From the NCBI GenBank assembly GCA_030530145.1, contig JAUMVN010000023.1, forward strand, positions 1-36,817: a stretch of 36,817 nucleotides of DNA. Reading direction: 5' to 3'. Under the pieces are notes generated by a model. That model had not been told where the DNA came from, ran no database searches, and saw nothing but the letters and a program-made list of their open reading frames with translations. A program made the translations under genes and the position numbers. Of the stretch, positions 15,808 through 24,213 are shown one piece after another (the stretch's first letter is position 1; every line of letters begins with the position of its first letter). This stretch comes from Coriobacteriia bacterium (lineage in GTDB: Bacteria > Actinomycetota > Coriobacteriia > Coriobacteriales > Atopobiaceae).

Positions 15808-15847
15808 AGTATAGCATGACGCCGCCGACTTCGCTATTATTCATCTC
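15808..15847 (+). promoter_or_regulatory. Divergent promoter region of lepA and rpsT; leaderless lepA start
   Basis: TATTAT (15835-15840) is seven bases before the lepA ATG. No purine-rich ribosome binding site is present. This is the spacing of leaderless actinobacterial transcripts that start at the ATG itself. Further back, AGTATA (15808-15813) reads as TATACT, a good -10 box, on the minus strand towards rpsT. Neither has a convincing -35 box. Confidence 0.5.
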
Positions 15848-17659
15848 ATGACTACTTTCGATACCTCACATATCCGCAACTTCTCTATCGTTGCGCACAT
15901 CGACCACGGCAAGTCGACGATCTCGGACCGCATCCTCGAGCTCACCCACACGGTGGAGGAGCGCGACATGGAGGCCCAGCTGCTCGACACGATGGACATC
16001 GAGCGCGAGCGCGGCATCACGATCAAGTCTAACGCGGTCCGCGTCGCCTACGATGCCGACGACGGCCAGACCTACCAGTTCAACCTGATCGACACGCCGG
16101 GCCACGTCGACTTCACCTACGAGGTCTCCCGCTCGCTCGCGGCGTGCGAGGGCGCGGTGCTCGTCGTCGACGCGACGCAGGGCGTGGAGGCCCAGACCGT
16201 CTCCAACGCGACGCTCGCCATGAACGCGAACCTGGACATCGTCCCCGCGATCAACAAGATCGACCTCCCCTCGGCGCACCCCGACGAGGTCAAGGAGGAG
16301 ATCGAGGAGGACCTGGCCATCCCCGCCGACGACGCCGTCTGCGTCTCGGGAAAGACGGGCGAGGGCATCCACGACCTGCTCGAGGCCATCGTATTCCTGG
16401 TCTCGCCGCCCGAGGGCGAAGCAGATGCGCCGCTCAAGGCCCTTATCCTCGACTCGTACTTCGACGAGTACCGCGGCGTCGTCGCCACGGTGCGCGTCTT
16501 CGACGGCTCCATCAAGAAGGGCCGCAGCCTGCGCATGATGCAGGCGGGCACGGAGTTCCTCGTCGACGGCGTCGGCGTCAAGCGCCCGGCCGAGCAGCTC
16601 CTGCCCGAGCTCGGCGTGGGCGAGGTCGGCTTCGTCGTCACGGGCCTCAAGGACCCGGACGCCGTGCGCGTGGGCGACACGCTCACCTACGCCGACGACC
16701 CGACCGCCGAGCCGCTGCCGGGCTACCGCGAGGCCAAGCCCATGGTCTTCACGGGGCTGTTCCCCATCGACAACAAGGACTACGAGAACCTTCGCGACGC
16801 CCTCGACAAGCTGCACGTCAACGACCCGTCGCTCACCTGGGAGCCTGAGACCTCCATCGCCCTCGGCTTCGGGTTCCGCGTCGGTTTCCTCGGGCTTCTC
16901 CACATGGAGGTCGTCAAGGAGCGCCTGGAGCGCGAGTTCAACCTCTCGCTCATCGCCACGAGCCCCTCGGTCGATTACCACGTCTACAAGACCGACGGCA
17001 CGATGGCCGAGGTGCGCAGCCCCCAGGACCTGCCCGACGTCACGCGCATCGAGCACATCGAGGAGCCCTACCTCAACGCGAAGGTCATCGTGCCGCCCGA
17101 GTACACCGGCGCCGTGATGCAGCTCGGCATCGAGCACCGCGGCGAGATGCGCGACATGGTCTACCTGACCGAGAAGTCCGTCGAGATGCACTTCGACATC
17201 CCCCTGGCCGAGCTCATCCTCGACTTCTTCGACCAGCTCAAGAGCCGCACGAAGGGCTACGCGTCCCTCGACTACGAGTTCTCGGAGTACCGGACGAGCG
17301 ACCTCGTCAAGCTGGACATCCTTCTTTCCGGCGACGAGGTGGACGCGCTGTCGTTCATCGTCCACAAGGACAAGGCCTACAGCCTCGCGCGCGGCCTGTG
17401 CGACAAGCTCAAGGAGATCATCCCGCGCCAGCAGTTCGAGGTGCCCATCCAGGGCGCCATCGGCAACAAGATCATCAGCCGCTCGACGGTCAAGGCCGTG
17501 CGCAAGGACGTCCTCGCCAAGTGCTACGGCGGCGACGTCAGCCGCAAGCGCAAGCTCCTCGAGAAACAGAAGGAGGGCAAGAAGCGCATGAAGGCCATCG
17601 GCAGCGTCGAGGTCCCTCAGGAGGCGTTCCTCGCCGTCCTCAAGGTGGACGAGGAGTAG
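15848..17659 (+). CDS. lepA: Elongation factor 4 (LepA), ribosome back-translocase GTPase
   Basis: This 603-residue translational GTPase has a proposed role in remobilising stalled ribosomes or in 30S assembly. The G motifs are AHIDHGKST (from about residue 16), DTPGHVDF and NKIDLP, with the effector region RERGITIKS. The LepA-specific C-terminal domain is complete (SYASLDY-like [13 protein letters not shown], and [22 protein letters not shown]). The length is standard and the N-terminus is canonical, so the ATG is secure although no Shine-Dalgarno sequence is seen. dusB begins on the last base of its stop codon. Confidence 0.97.
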   Translation: MTTFDTSHIRNFSIVAHIDHGKSTISDRILELTHTVEERDMEAQLLDTMDIERERGITIKSNAVRVAYDADDGQTYQFNLIDTPGHVDFTYEVSRSLAACEGAVLVVDATQGVEAQTVSNATLAMNANLDIVPAINKIDLPSAHPDEVKEEIEEDLAIPADDAVCVSGKTGEGIHDLLEAIVFLVSPPEGEADAPLKALILDSYFDEYRGVVATVRVFDGSIKKGRSLRMMQAGTEFLVDGVGVKRPAEQLLPELGVGEVGFVVTGLKDPDAVRVGDTLTYADDPTAEPLPGYREAKPMVFTGLFPIDNKDYENLRDALDKLHVNDPSLTWEPETSIALGFGFRVGFLGLLHMEVVKERLEREFNLSLIATSPSVDYHVYKTDGTMAEVRSPQDLPDVTRIEHIEEPYLNAKVIVPPEYTGAVMQLGIEHRGEMRDMVYLTEKSVEMHFDIPLAELILDFFDQLKSRTKGYASLDYEFSEYRTSDLVKLDILLSGDEVDALSFIVHKDKAYSLARGLCDKLKEIIPRQQFEVPIQGAIGNKIISRSTVKAVRKDVLAKCYGGDVSRKRKLLEKQKEGKKRMKAIGSVEVPQEAFLAVLKVDEE

Positions 17660-18765
17660 TGGGGGAGACTTTGCACAACACTTGCACCAACCCTGCCGAC
17701 GTCCTGGCCGAGTTCGGCCCGGGCGTCGGCCTGTGCGGGTCCCTTGCGCCCTTCGCCGGCGGCGAGAAGGGCCTTCCGCTCGCCGAGCGCCTTGCCGCCT
17801 ACCCCTTCCTCATGGCGCCCATGGCCGGCGTGACCGACTCCGCGTACCGCATGATGGCGCGCGCCGGCGGGGCGGACCTCGCCTATTCCGAGATGGTCTC
17901 CTGCGCGGGGCTCCACTACGGCGGCAACGGCAGCTGGGAGCTCACCGACACGGCGCCGGGGGAGCCCGACCTCGCGGTCCAGCTCTTCGGCTCGAGGCCG
18001 GAGCTCTTCGCGGAGGCCGCGGCCGGGGTCGCCGAGCGGCTCGGCGAGCGGCTCGCCCTCATCGACGTGAACATGGCCTGCCCCGTGCCCAAGGTCACGA
18101 AGAAAGGCGAGGGCGCGGCGCTGATGGAGACGCCCGAGGTCGCCGAGTCCATCGTCCGCGCCTGCGTCGGGGCGCTCGAGCCTTACGGCGTGCCGACCAC
18201 CGTGAAGATCCGCCGCGGGCGCCGGGACGGCGCCGAGGTCGCTCCCGAGTTCGCGCGGCGCATGGCGGCCGCCGGCGCCGAGGCCGTCGCGGTCCATGGG
18301 CGCTTCGCGACGCAGATGTACCACGGCGAGTCCGACCGCTCGGTCATCGATCGCGTCGCCGAGGCGGTCGACGTGCCCGTCATCGGTTCCGGCGACGTCC
18401 GCGACGCGCGCGAGGCGGCCTCTATGCTCGCCGATACCGGCGCCACGGCCGTCATGGTCGCTCGCGGCACCTACGGGAACCCCTGGGTCTTCTCGCAGGC
18501 ACGAGAGGTGCTCGCCGGCCGTGAGCCTCGGGTGCCCGGCTACGTGGAGCGCGTCGAGGCCTTCGAATGCCATATGCGCCTGCTCGACGCCTGCGAGGCC
18601 CACCTCAAGCGTGGCCGGAGCCTCGCGAACTGGTATCTCAGGGGAATGCCCGACGCCGCGTTTTGGCGCGGCGAGGCGAATAGATGCACCACGCTCGAGG
18701 AGTTCCTTGCCGTGAGCGCGCGGATAAAGGAAGCGGTTGCCGATGCCGACGTTGCTGCCGAATAA
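17659..18765 (+). CDS. dusB: tRNA-dihydrouridine synthase (DusB type)
   Basis: It reduces uridines in tRNA D-loops with FMN and NADPH. The core is plain: FLMAPMAGVTDSAYRMMARAG (FMN-binding N-terminus), the catalytic Cys in VNMACPVPKVTKKGEGAAL, AVHGRFATQMYHG, and the FMN phosphate site VIGSGDVRDAREA...VMVARGTYGNPW. With GTG 17659 the protein has 368 residues, with about 50 residues before the core where most family members have 10-20. A later start is therefore possible; TTG 17671 is another candidate. The first codons overlap the repeated motif TTGCACAA...TTGCACCAACC (17671-17692), which raises the chance that this part is regulatory and not coding. It is coupled to lepA and overlaps hemW. 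Confidence 0.9.
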   Translation: MGETLHNTCTNPADVLAEFGPGVGLCGSLAPFAGGEKGLPLAERLAAYPFLMAPMAGVTDSAYRMMARAGGADLAYSEMVSCAGLHYGGNGSWELTDTAPGEPDLAVQLFGSRPELFAEAAAGVAERLGERLALIDVNMACPVPKVTKKGEGAALMETPEVAESIVRACVGALEPYGVPTTVKIRRGRRDGAEVAPEFARRMAAAGAEAVAVHGRFATQMYHGESDRSVIDRVAEAVDVPVIGSGDVRDAREAASMLADTGATAVMVARGTYGNPWVFSQAREVLAGREPRVPGYVERVEAFECHMRLLDACEAHLKRGRSLANWYLRGMPDAAFWRGEANRCTTLEEFLAVSARIKEAVADADVAAE

Positions 18766-20023
18766 CGGATCCGTGTGGGAGGCCCGCCTTGAGCGGGCCT
18801 CCGCATATGCGCTCTACCTGCACGTTCCTTTCTGCGCCCAGAAGTGCGCCTACTGTGACTTCTCGTCGTGGCCAACGCTGCGCGACGACCCGCTCATGGC
18901 GGCCTATGCCGAGGCTTTGGCACAACAGGTGGACGAGGCTGAGTCGCTAGGGCTGCTTGAAGGTGCCGAGACGGGCTATATCGGCGGCGGCACGCCGACG
19001 CTTCTCGGCGCCGAGTCGTTGGGCCTGCTCACGAGAAGGGCCTCGGCGCTCGGGCTTTCGGAGCTGAGCTGCGAGGCAAATCCCGATTCTCTCTCCGACC
19101 CCGTCCTGGCTTCGCTTGTGGACGGAGGGGCAACGAGGGTTTCGATCGGCGTCCAGAGCCTGGATGACGCGGAGCTCCGCGAGCTGGGCCGTCTGCATGA
19201 TTCCGAGACGGCTATCGACCGTGTCGGCGCAGCGGTTTCCTCCGGGTTGGACGTCTCGTGTGACCTGATGTGCGCCACGCCGCGGCAGACTGACGAGTCA
19301 TGGACCTCGACATTGGATAAGATCCTTATGCCTGGCATAGGCCATGTGAGCGTGTATCCCCTCATGATCGAGGAGGGGACGGCGTTCGAGCGGCGCTACG
19401 GTGACGATGACTGCGAGTGGAACTCCGACGAGGTTCAAGCACTTCGGATGGAAATGTCTCAGGCTAAGCTTGAGGGTCATGGGTTTAATCGTTATGAGGT
19501 AGCTAGCTCTGCTCTTGCTGAAAAAGAGTGCAAGCACAACATCGCGTATTGGACCGGTCAACCCTACCTCGGCCTGGGAACAAAAGCCTCGAGCATGCTT
19601 ACCCTCAAGGGGTACTTAAGACTTTGTGGAACTTGCGGGTCCTTGCCCGACCCGCCTGAAGGTGCGTCGCGTGCCCGGCTCACGGTTTTGAACGCCTCGC
19701 AAGAAATCGCCGCCGACGCGAGCCTTTCCGCTCTGCGCTTCGCGGCCGAATTCCTGGACCCCGCGCAGGCGGCGGCGGAGGACCTTATGCTCGGTGCTCG
19801 TCTGTCCGCGGGCCTCGACCCCGGTCTCGTATCGCATGCCCGGGGGCTTCTTCCCGGCCTCGACGCTTGTCTGGAGTCGCTTGTGTCCGAGGGGTTCCTC
19901 TCGGTCTCGAGCGGAGCCCGTGACTCTTTCCGACCGACGGAGAAAGGCTGGCTTCTGGGCAACGAGCTCTATGGGCGTCTTTGGGAGCTGGCGCCCGGCG
20001 AGGTCGTCTCACCGGGGGAGTAA
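18743..20023 (+). CDS. hemW: Radical-SAM heme chaperone HemW (coproporphyrinogen dehydrogenase-like)
   Basis: The protein has 426 residues. The cluster motif is C-x3-C-x2-C (CAQKCAYC, Cys31, 35, 38) followed by DF. The lack of a fourth Cys right after it points to HemW, not HemN. Other marks are GGGTPTLL, SCEANPDSL, TRVSIGVQS and HNIAYWTGQPYLGLG. Known family role: heme binding and delivery to respiratory enzymes, not coproporphyrinogen oxidation. The ATG at 18743 has AAGGAAG nine bases ahead; TTG 18737 is too close to that site. The gene overlaps dusB by 23 bases. Its middle (19441-19560) is strikingly AT-rich: by hand count 57 of 120 bases are G or C. Confidence 0.9.
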   Translation: MPTLLPNNGSVWEARLERASAYALYLHVPFCAQKCAYCDFSSWPTLRDDPLMAAYAEALAQQVDEAESLGLLEGAETGYIGGGTPTLLGAESLGLLTRRASALGLSELSCEANPDSLSDPVLASLVDGGATRVSIGVQSLDDAELRELGRLHDSETAIDRVGAAVSSGLDVSCDLMCATPRQTDESWTSTLDKILMPGIGHVSVYPLMIEEGTAFERRYGDDDCEWNSDEVQALRMEMSQAKLEGHGFNRYEVASSALAEKECKHNIAYWTGQPYLGLGTKASSMLTLKGYLRLCGTCGSLPDPPEGASRARLTVLNASQEIAADASLSALRFAAEFLDPAQAAAEDLMLGARLSAGLDPGLVSHARGLLPGLDACLESLVSEGFLSVSSGARDSFRPTEKGWLLGNELYGRLWELAPGEVVSPGE

Positions 20024-20164
20024 GGGCCTCGCTCCTGCGCTCAGGCCCCTTGCGCCTCCCTTTGCCGACTGGTCGAATCTGATATTTCAGTTTGGTCGTA
20101 TGCTCTGCCGCGGGGGATACATATCGGCGCGCCGCCAGGCGCACAAAGGAGAGGACCTCTTGCC

Positions 20165-22195
20165 ATGACCGAACCCGCGAAGAAGCTTTTGGAGCCCATC
20201 AAAGTCGGCCCCATCGAGCTCAAGAACCGCGTCATGTTCCCGCCGCTCACGACCGGCTACGAGGAGCGCGACGGCTCCATCGGGGCGCGGAGCCTCGCGT
20301 TCTACGAGCGCCTGGCCAAGGGCGGCGTCGCCTACATCGTCATCGGCGACGTCGCGCCCGTGATGACGGCGAGCCCCACGCCCAAGCTCGCCAACGACGC
20401 GCAGATCGCGTCCTTCGAGGCCCTCGCGGCTGCCGTCCACAGGCACGGCGCCAAGCTCGCCCTACAGCTCTTCCACCCGGAGTACGACGTCCCGGGCGTG
20501 GGCCGCATGATCATGGGCGCCCGCATGGCCGCGAAGGCCGCGCAGGAGGCCAAGGCCGCCGGCGACGATGAGGCCTTCGCCGCGAAGACCGCCGAGTCCG
20601 AGAAGATCACCCGCGACGCCTACGCCAAGCTCCACCACGACATGCAGCACTTCGTCTCCGAGGCGAGCGTCGAGCAGCTGGACGACATCAAGGCCTCCAT
20701 CGCGGCGGCCGCGGCGCGCGCCGAGAAGGCCGGCATCGACGCCATCGAGATCCACGGCGACCGCCTCGTCGGCTCTCTCTGCTCCGTCGCGCTCAACCAC
20801 CGCGCGGACGAGTACGGCGGCAGCTTCGAGAATCGCGTGCGCTTCGCGCTCGAGGTCGTCGCGGCCATCAAGGAGGCGGCGCCCGGCCTCATGCTCGAGT
20901 ACAAGCTGCCGGTCATCATGCAGAACCCGGACGGCTCGCAGCGCGGCAAGGGCGGGCTTCTTCCCGACGAGGCGTGCGATCTCGCCGTCCTGCTTGAGCG
21001 CGCAGGCGTCGACATGATCCAGGTCGCGCAGGCCAACCACACCGGCAACATGGGCGACACCATCCCGCCGATGGGGACCATGCCCTACAACTGGACGCTT
21101 CCGGTGGCTGAGCGCGTGAAGGCCCTCGTCTCCATACCCGTGGCCACGGTCGGCCGCGTCGTCACGGTCGAGGCCGGCGAGAAGATCATCGCCGACGGCT
21201 CGGCCGACGTCGTAGGCTACGGCCGCTCGCTCCTCTGCGACCCGGACATCGCGCTCAAGGCCGCCGCGGGCGAGCCGATCCGCGAGTGCCTGAACTGCAA
21301 CAAGGGGTGCGTCGACGCCATCCAGGGACGCCGCTACATCTCCTGCGTGCTCAACGCCGAGAACGGCGATGAGGCCACGGTCTCCATCGAGCCGGGCGAC
21401 GGCGCGAAGAAGGTCGCCGTCGTGGGCGGCGGCGTCGCCGGCCTCGAGGCCGCGCGCGTCTGCGCCAAGCGCGGCTACGAGGTCACGCTCTATGAGGCCG
21501 CGGACCGCCTCGGCGGCCAGATCCACCTCGCCGCGGCGCCGCCGCGCAAGGACGAGATCATGCGCGCGGTCGAGTACTACGAGAAGGTCCTGCCCGGTCT
21601 CGGCGTGAAGGTCGAGCTCGGCCACGCTGCCACGGCCGACGACCTGAACGCCGCCGACGCGGCCATCGTCGCCGTGGGCGCCCACGACGTCGCGGTCCCC
21701 GTGCCCGGCGCCGACTCCGCCAAGGTCGTCTCTTCCTGGGACGTGCTCGCCGGCTCCGCCGAGGTCTCCGGCAAGGTCGCCGTCATCGGCGGCGGCCTCG
21801 TGGGCACCGAGTGCGCCGAGTACCTGCTCGCGCGCGGCTGCGAGGTCGCGATCGTCGAGATGCTCGACAAAATCGCGGCGGGGGAGTCGGCCACCATCCT
21901 GCCGACCATCATGGCCGAGTTCGCCGAGAACGGCGTCGAGCAGCACGTGAACACCCGCGTCACGGCCGTGACCGACGCCGGCGTCGAGGCGCTCCGCACG
22001 GCCGAGGACGGTTCCGAGGAGCCCGTGAGCATCCCCTGCGACTACGTGGTCATGGCCGTCGGCTCCAAGGCCAACGCCTTCGACTCCGCTGGCGTCACCG
22101 TTCCCGTGACCCTCGTCGGCGACTGCTCCGGCGAGCGCACGGCCGACATCGCGAGCGCGATCCGCACCGCCTACGCCGCCGCCAACGCGATCTAG
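20165..22195 (+). CDS. Old-yellow-enzyme-type FMN/Fe-S/FAD oxidoreductase (FadH/BaiCD-like)
   Basis: This 676-residue three-part enzyme combines an N-terminal FMN TIM barrel (residues 1-370), a [4Fe-4S] cluster from Cys375, 378, 382 and 394, and FAD- and NAD(P)-binding Rossmann folds (VVGGGVAGLEAA about 419-430; VIGGGLVGTECAEYL later). This is the architecture of 2,4-dienoyl-CoA reductase, 2-enoate reductase and bile-acid BaiCD/BaiH, which reduce activated C=C bonds. It is odd in two ways. Residues about 114-168 are an extra Ala/Lys/Glu-rich helical insertion. The usual HGAHGYL active-site motif reads HGDRLVGSL (197-205). The substrate is unknown. The gene stands alone, with AAAGGAGAGG upstream and a hairpin behind. 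Confidence 0.85.
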   Translation: MTEPAKKLLEPIKVGPIELKNRVMFPPLTTGYEERDGSIGARSLAFYERLAKGGVAYIVIGDVAPVMTASPTPKLANDAQIASFEALAAAVHRHGAKLALQLFHPEYDVPGVGRMIMGARMAAKAAQEAKAAGDDEAFAAKTAESEKITRDAYAKLHHDMQHFVSEASVEQLDDIKASIAAAAARAEKAGIDAIEIHGDRLVGSLCSVALNHRADEYGGSFENRVRFALEVVAAIKEAAPGLMLEYKLPVIMQNPDGSQRGKGGLLPDEACDLAVLLERAGVDMIQVAQANHTGNMGDTIPPMGTMPYNWTLPVAERVKALVSIPVATVGRVVTVEAGEKIIADGSADVVGYGRSLLCDPDIALKAAAGEPIRECLNCNKGCVDAIQGRRYISCVLNAENGDEATVSIEPGDGAKKVAVVGGGVAGLEAARVCAKRGYEVTLYEAADRLGGQIHLAAAPPRKDEIMRAVEYYEKVLPGLGVKVELGHAATADDLNAADAAIVAVGAHDVAVPVPGADSAKVVSSWDVLAGSAEVSGKVAVIGGGLVGTECAEYLLARGCEVAIVEMLDKIAAGESATILPTIMAEFAENGVEQHVNTRVTAVTDAGVEALRTAEDGSEEPVSIPCDYVVMAVGSKANAFDSAGVTVPVTLVGDCSGERTADIASAIRTAYAAANAI

Positions 22196-22241
22196 GGATT
22201 CAGCCGTGCCGGCGCGCCCCGGCCCGTGGCGCCCTGACTTC

Positions 22242-22273
22242 GCGGCCCCTCTCGCCCCGGCGAGAGGGGCCGC
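22242..22273. terminator. Strong hairpin after the flavoprotein gene
   Basis: Positions 22242-22256 and 22259-22273 are perfect 15-base inverted repeats (GCGGCCCCTCTCGCC and complement). The strict gap of two bases means the top pairs must open to form the loop. No T-run follows. It is probably a terminator without a U-tail, as is common in high-GC actinobacteria. Confidence 0.7.
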
Positions 22274-22285
22274 TCCCCGTCATCC

Positions 22286-22314
22286 TTGCAATACATCGCA
22301 GCTTGGGGCATCAT
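22286..22314 (+). promoter_or_regulatory. Possible promoter of the dCMP deaminase gene
   Basis: TTGCAA (22286-22291) and CATCAT (22309-22314) are 17 bases apart, each matching consensus at four of six positions. A second AT-rich patch, CATATTGAACG, lies just downstream. Tentative. Confidence 0.35.
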
Positions 22315-22350
22315 CGGGCCATATTGAACGATCGACGACGGGGGAGTGCC

Positions 22351-22827
22351 ATGCCGGGCAAGCGCGAGGGCGTCATCAGCTGGGACGAGTTCTTCATGAA
22401 GGTGGCCGTGGCCGCCAAGCTCCGCAGCAAGGACCCGAAGACCCAGGTGGGTGCCTGCATCGCGGGCCCCGACCACCGCATCCTCTCGGTCGGCTACAAC
22501 GGCACCCCCGCCGGCATCGACGACGACCAGTTCCCCTGGGAGTCCACGGGCGACGCCCTGACCGACAAGCACAATTACGTGATCCACGCCGAGGCCAACG
22601 CCATCCTCAACTACCGCGGGTCGAACAAAGACCTGGCCGGGGCCACCATCTACGTGACCCTCTTCCCGTGCCACGAGTGCGCCAAGACCCTCGTGCAGGC
22701 GGGCATCGGCGAGGTCGTCTACCTCGACGACAAGTACCACGACACCGAGGACGGCCTCATCTCGCGCAACATCCTCGACCGCTGCGGCGTGTCGTACCGG
22801 CAGGTCGGGGTCGACGTCGAGGGCTAG
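22351..22827 (+). CDS. dCMP deaminase (ComEB-like cytidine/deoxycytidylate deaminase family)
   Basis: The 158-residue zinc enzyme converts dCMP to dUMP, the substrate for thymidylate synthase. The zinc ligands are in HAEANAIL and PCHECAKTLVQAGI, with the general base Glu next to the His. GYNGTPAG and DDKYHDTEDG are typical of the dCMP-deaminase branch. The start is ATG 22351 with GGGGGAG in front; the frame is open upstream into the previous gene but only as an antisense-like shadow. In Firmicutes this gene (comEB) lies between comEA and comEC; here it is about 8 kb away and stands alone. Confidence 0.92.
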   Translation: MPGKREGVISWDEFFMKVAVAAKLRSKDPKTQVGACIAGPDHRILSVGYNGTPAGIDDDQFPWESTGDALTDKHNYVIHAEANAILNYRGSNKDLAGATIYVTLFPCHECAKTLVQAGIGEVVYLDDKYHDTEDGLISRNILDRCGVSYRQVGVDVEG

Positions 22828-22878
22828 GCGCGCGGCCGGCCGGGTAGTGGCCCGGCGCGGAGCTCGTGCCCGTGCCCG

Positions 22879-22928
22879 GAAGGGAGGGGCCGCCCTTGAG
22901 GCCGCCGCCTCCCTTCTGGGCTTTTGTA
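22879..22928 (+). terminator. Terminator after the dCMP deaminase gene
   Basis: GAAGGGAGG (22879-22887) pairs with CCTCCCTTC (22908-22916), with a small inner GGC/GCC stem between. It is followed by TGGGCTTTTGT. Confidence 0.6.
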
Positions 22929-22948
22929 TGGTGGCCGCCGGGGCTGGA

Positions 22949-22954
22949 TATACT
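22949..22954 (+). promoter_or_regulatory. -10 box of the membrane-DnaJ gene
   Basis: TATACT (22949-22954) is a near-consensus -10 box. TTGTAT (22924-22929) could be the -35 box but the spacer of 19 is long. No CIRCE (HrcA) or HAIR (HspR) operator is visible nearby. Confidence 0.5.
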
Positions 22955-22997
22955 AAAACCTGTTGACTATTTGCCCCGGCCTAAGGAGCCCGGCCAC

Positions 22998-24122
22998 ATG
23001 GCCTCGATGAACGACAAGGACTATTACGCGATTCTCGGCGTGTCCGAGGGCGCGAGCACCGAAGAGATCCGCAAGGCTTTCCAGCAGAAGGCCCGCAAGC
23101 TCCACCCGGACGTGAACAAGGAACCCGACGCAGAAGAGCGCTTCAAGGAGGTGTCTGAGGCCTACGCGGTCCTCTCGGATGCCGATAAGCGCAAGCGCTA
23201 CGACGCCATGCGCTCCGGCAACCCCTTCGCCGGCGCCTCGTCGAGCCCCTCGGCCGGCTACGGCTACGGCTACGGCGACCCCTTCGCGGGCGGCCCCTTC
23301 GCCTGGGGCCCCTTCGGCACCGGCTACAACACGGGCGCCTCCCGCAAGAAGTCCCGCTCCTACAACCCCCGCGCCGGCAAGGACGTCGTCTTCGAGGTCA
23401 ACCTCGACGCCGAGAAGGCCAAGGCGGGCTGCCGCCGCGGCGTGACCTACCAGCGCTACGCCGCCTGCGACGTCTGCCACGGAGCCGGCTCCGTCCACTC
23501 CGAGCACGCCGAGACGTGCCCGACCTGCCAGGGGCGCGGCCGCATCTCGGTCGACCTCGGCAGCATCTTCGGCATCGGCGTCATGGAGATGGAGTGCCCG
23601 GAGTGCGAGGGCACGGGCAAGGTCGTGGCCGACCCCTGCCAGGCCTGCGGCGGCTCCGGCCGCACGCTCACGGCCAGCGAGGTCGTCGTCGACATCCCCG
23701 CGGACTCCCACGACGGCGACGAGGTCCGCGTCAAGGGCATGGGCAACGCCGGCACGAACGGCGAGGCGGCCGGCGACTTCGTGGCGCGCGTGGTCGTGCC
23801 CGAGGAGCGCCTGAACCCGCGCGCGGCCAACGGCTTCTACTTGGTGGGCTTCGCGCTGCCGTTCCTGGTCTTCGGGCTTCTCGCCAGGACCTTCGGCACG
23901 GTCTCGGTCTTCGTCGTCGTCCTCATGGCGCTCGGGCTCTTCATGGGCTTCCGCGACGGCATCGGCCGCGGCGCGCGCTGGTGGAGGCACGTGGGCGCCG
24001 CCATCGGCAACGGCGTGAGCTCGGGGCTGGTCCTCGCGCTCTTCTTCACCGCCATGATGTCGTGCTCCGTCGGCGCCGGTCGCGCCGGTTACGTGGGCGG
24101 GTACGGCGGCGTGAGGGGCTGA
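22998..24122 (+). CDS. DnaJ-like co-chaperone with C-terminal membrane segments
   Basis: The 374-residue protein has an N-terminal J domain (HPD at 36-38), a Gly/Phe/Tyr-rich linker (about 73-118) and the start of the substrate-binding domain. A complete zinc-finger region follows, with four C-x2-C pairs at 157/160, 174/177, 200/203 and 214/217, then the rest of C-terminal domain I (to about 268). Where DnaJ has its second C-terminal domain, this protein has hydrophobic segments at about 280-296, 301-317 and 341-357. It should therefore stimulate DnaK at the membrane. The start is ATG 22998 after AAGGAG. The canonical dnaJ follows 91 bases downstream. The membrane end is complete and in frame, so it is not a broken dnaJ. 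Confidence 0.85.
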   Translation: MASMNDKDYYAILGVSEGASTEEIRKAFQQKARKLHPDVNKEPDAEERFKEVSEAYAVLSDADKRKRYDAMRSGNPFAGASSSPSAGYGYGYGDPFAGGPFAWGPFGTGYNTGASRKKSRSYNPRAGKDVVFEVNLDAEKAKAGCRRGVTYQRYAACDVCHGAGSVHSEHAETCPTCQGRGRISVDLGSIFGIGVMEMECPECEGTGKVVADPCQACGGSGRTLTASEVVVDIPADSHDGDEVRVKGMGNAGTNGEAAGDFVARVVVPEERLNPRAANGFYLVGFALPFLVFGLLARTFGTVSVFVVVLMALGLFMGFRDGIGRGARWWRHVGAAIGNGVSSGLVLALFFTAMMSCSVGAGRAGYVGGYGGVRG

Positions 24123-24213
24123 GCCCTCGCCCGGGCTCTGTAGGCGGGGAGCGGCCCACGCGCGGCCGGCCCCGAGGCGTGTTCGTTCGTAGTTTCGCAG
24201 GAGATAGATCAGC

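Noticed and set aside
18917-18926. TTGGCACAAC inside hemW as another copy of the operator motif
   Set aside because: Single short match in coding sequence (Leu-Ala-Gln codons) without the second half-site, so probably chance.
22930-24213. Heat-shock operators (CIRCE or HAIR) upstream of the dnaJ genes
   Set aside because: No GCACTC-N9-GAGTGC or CTTGAGT-N7-ACTCAAG sequence was found by eye in front of either gene.
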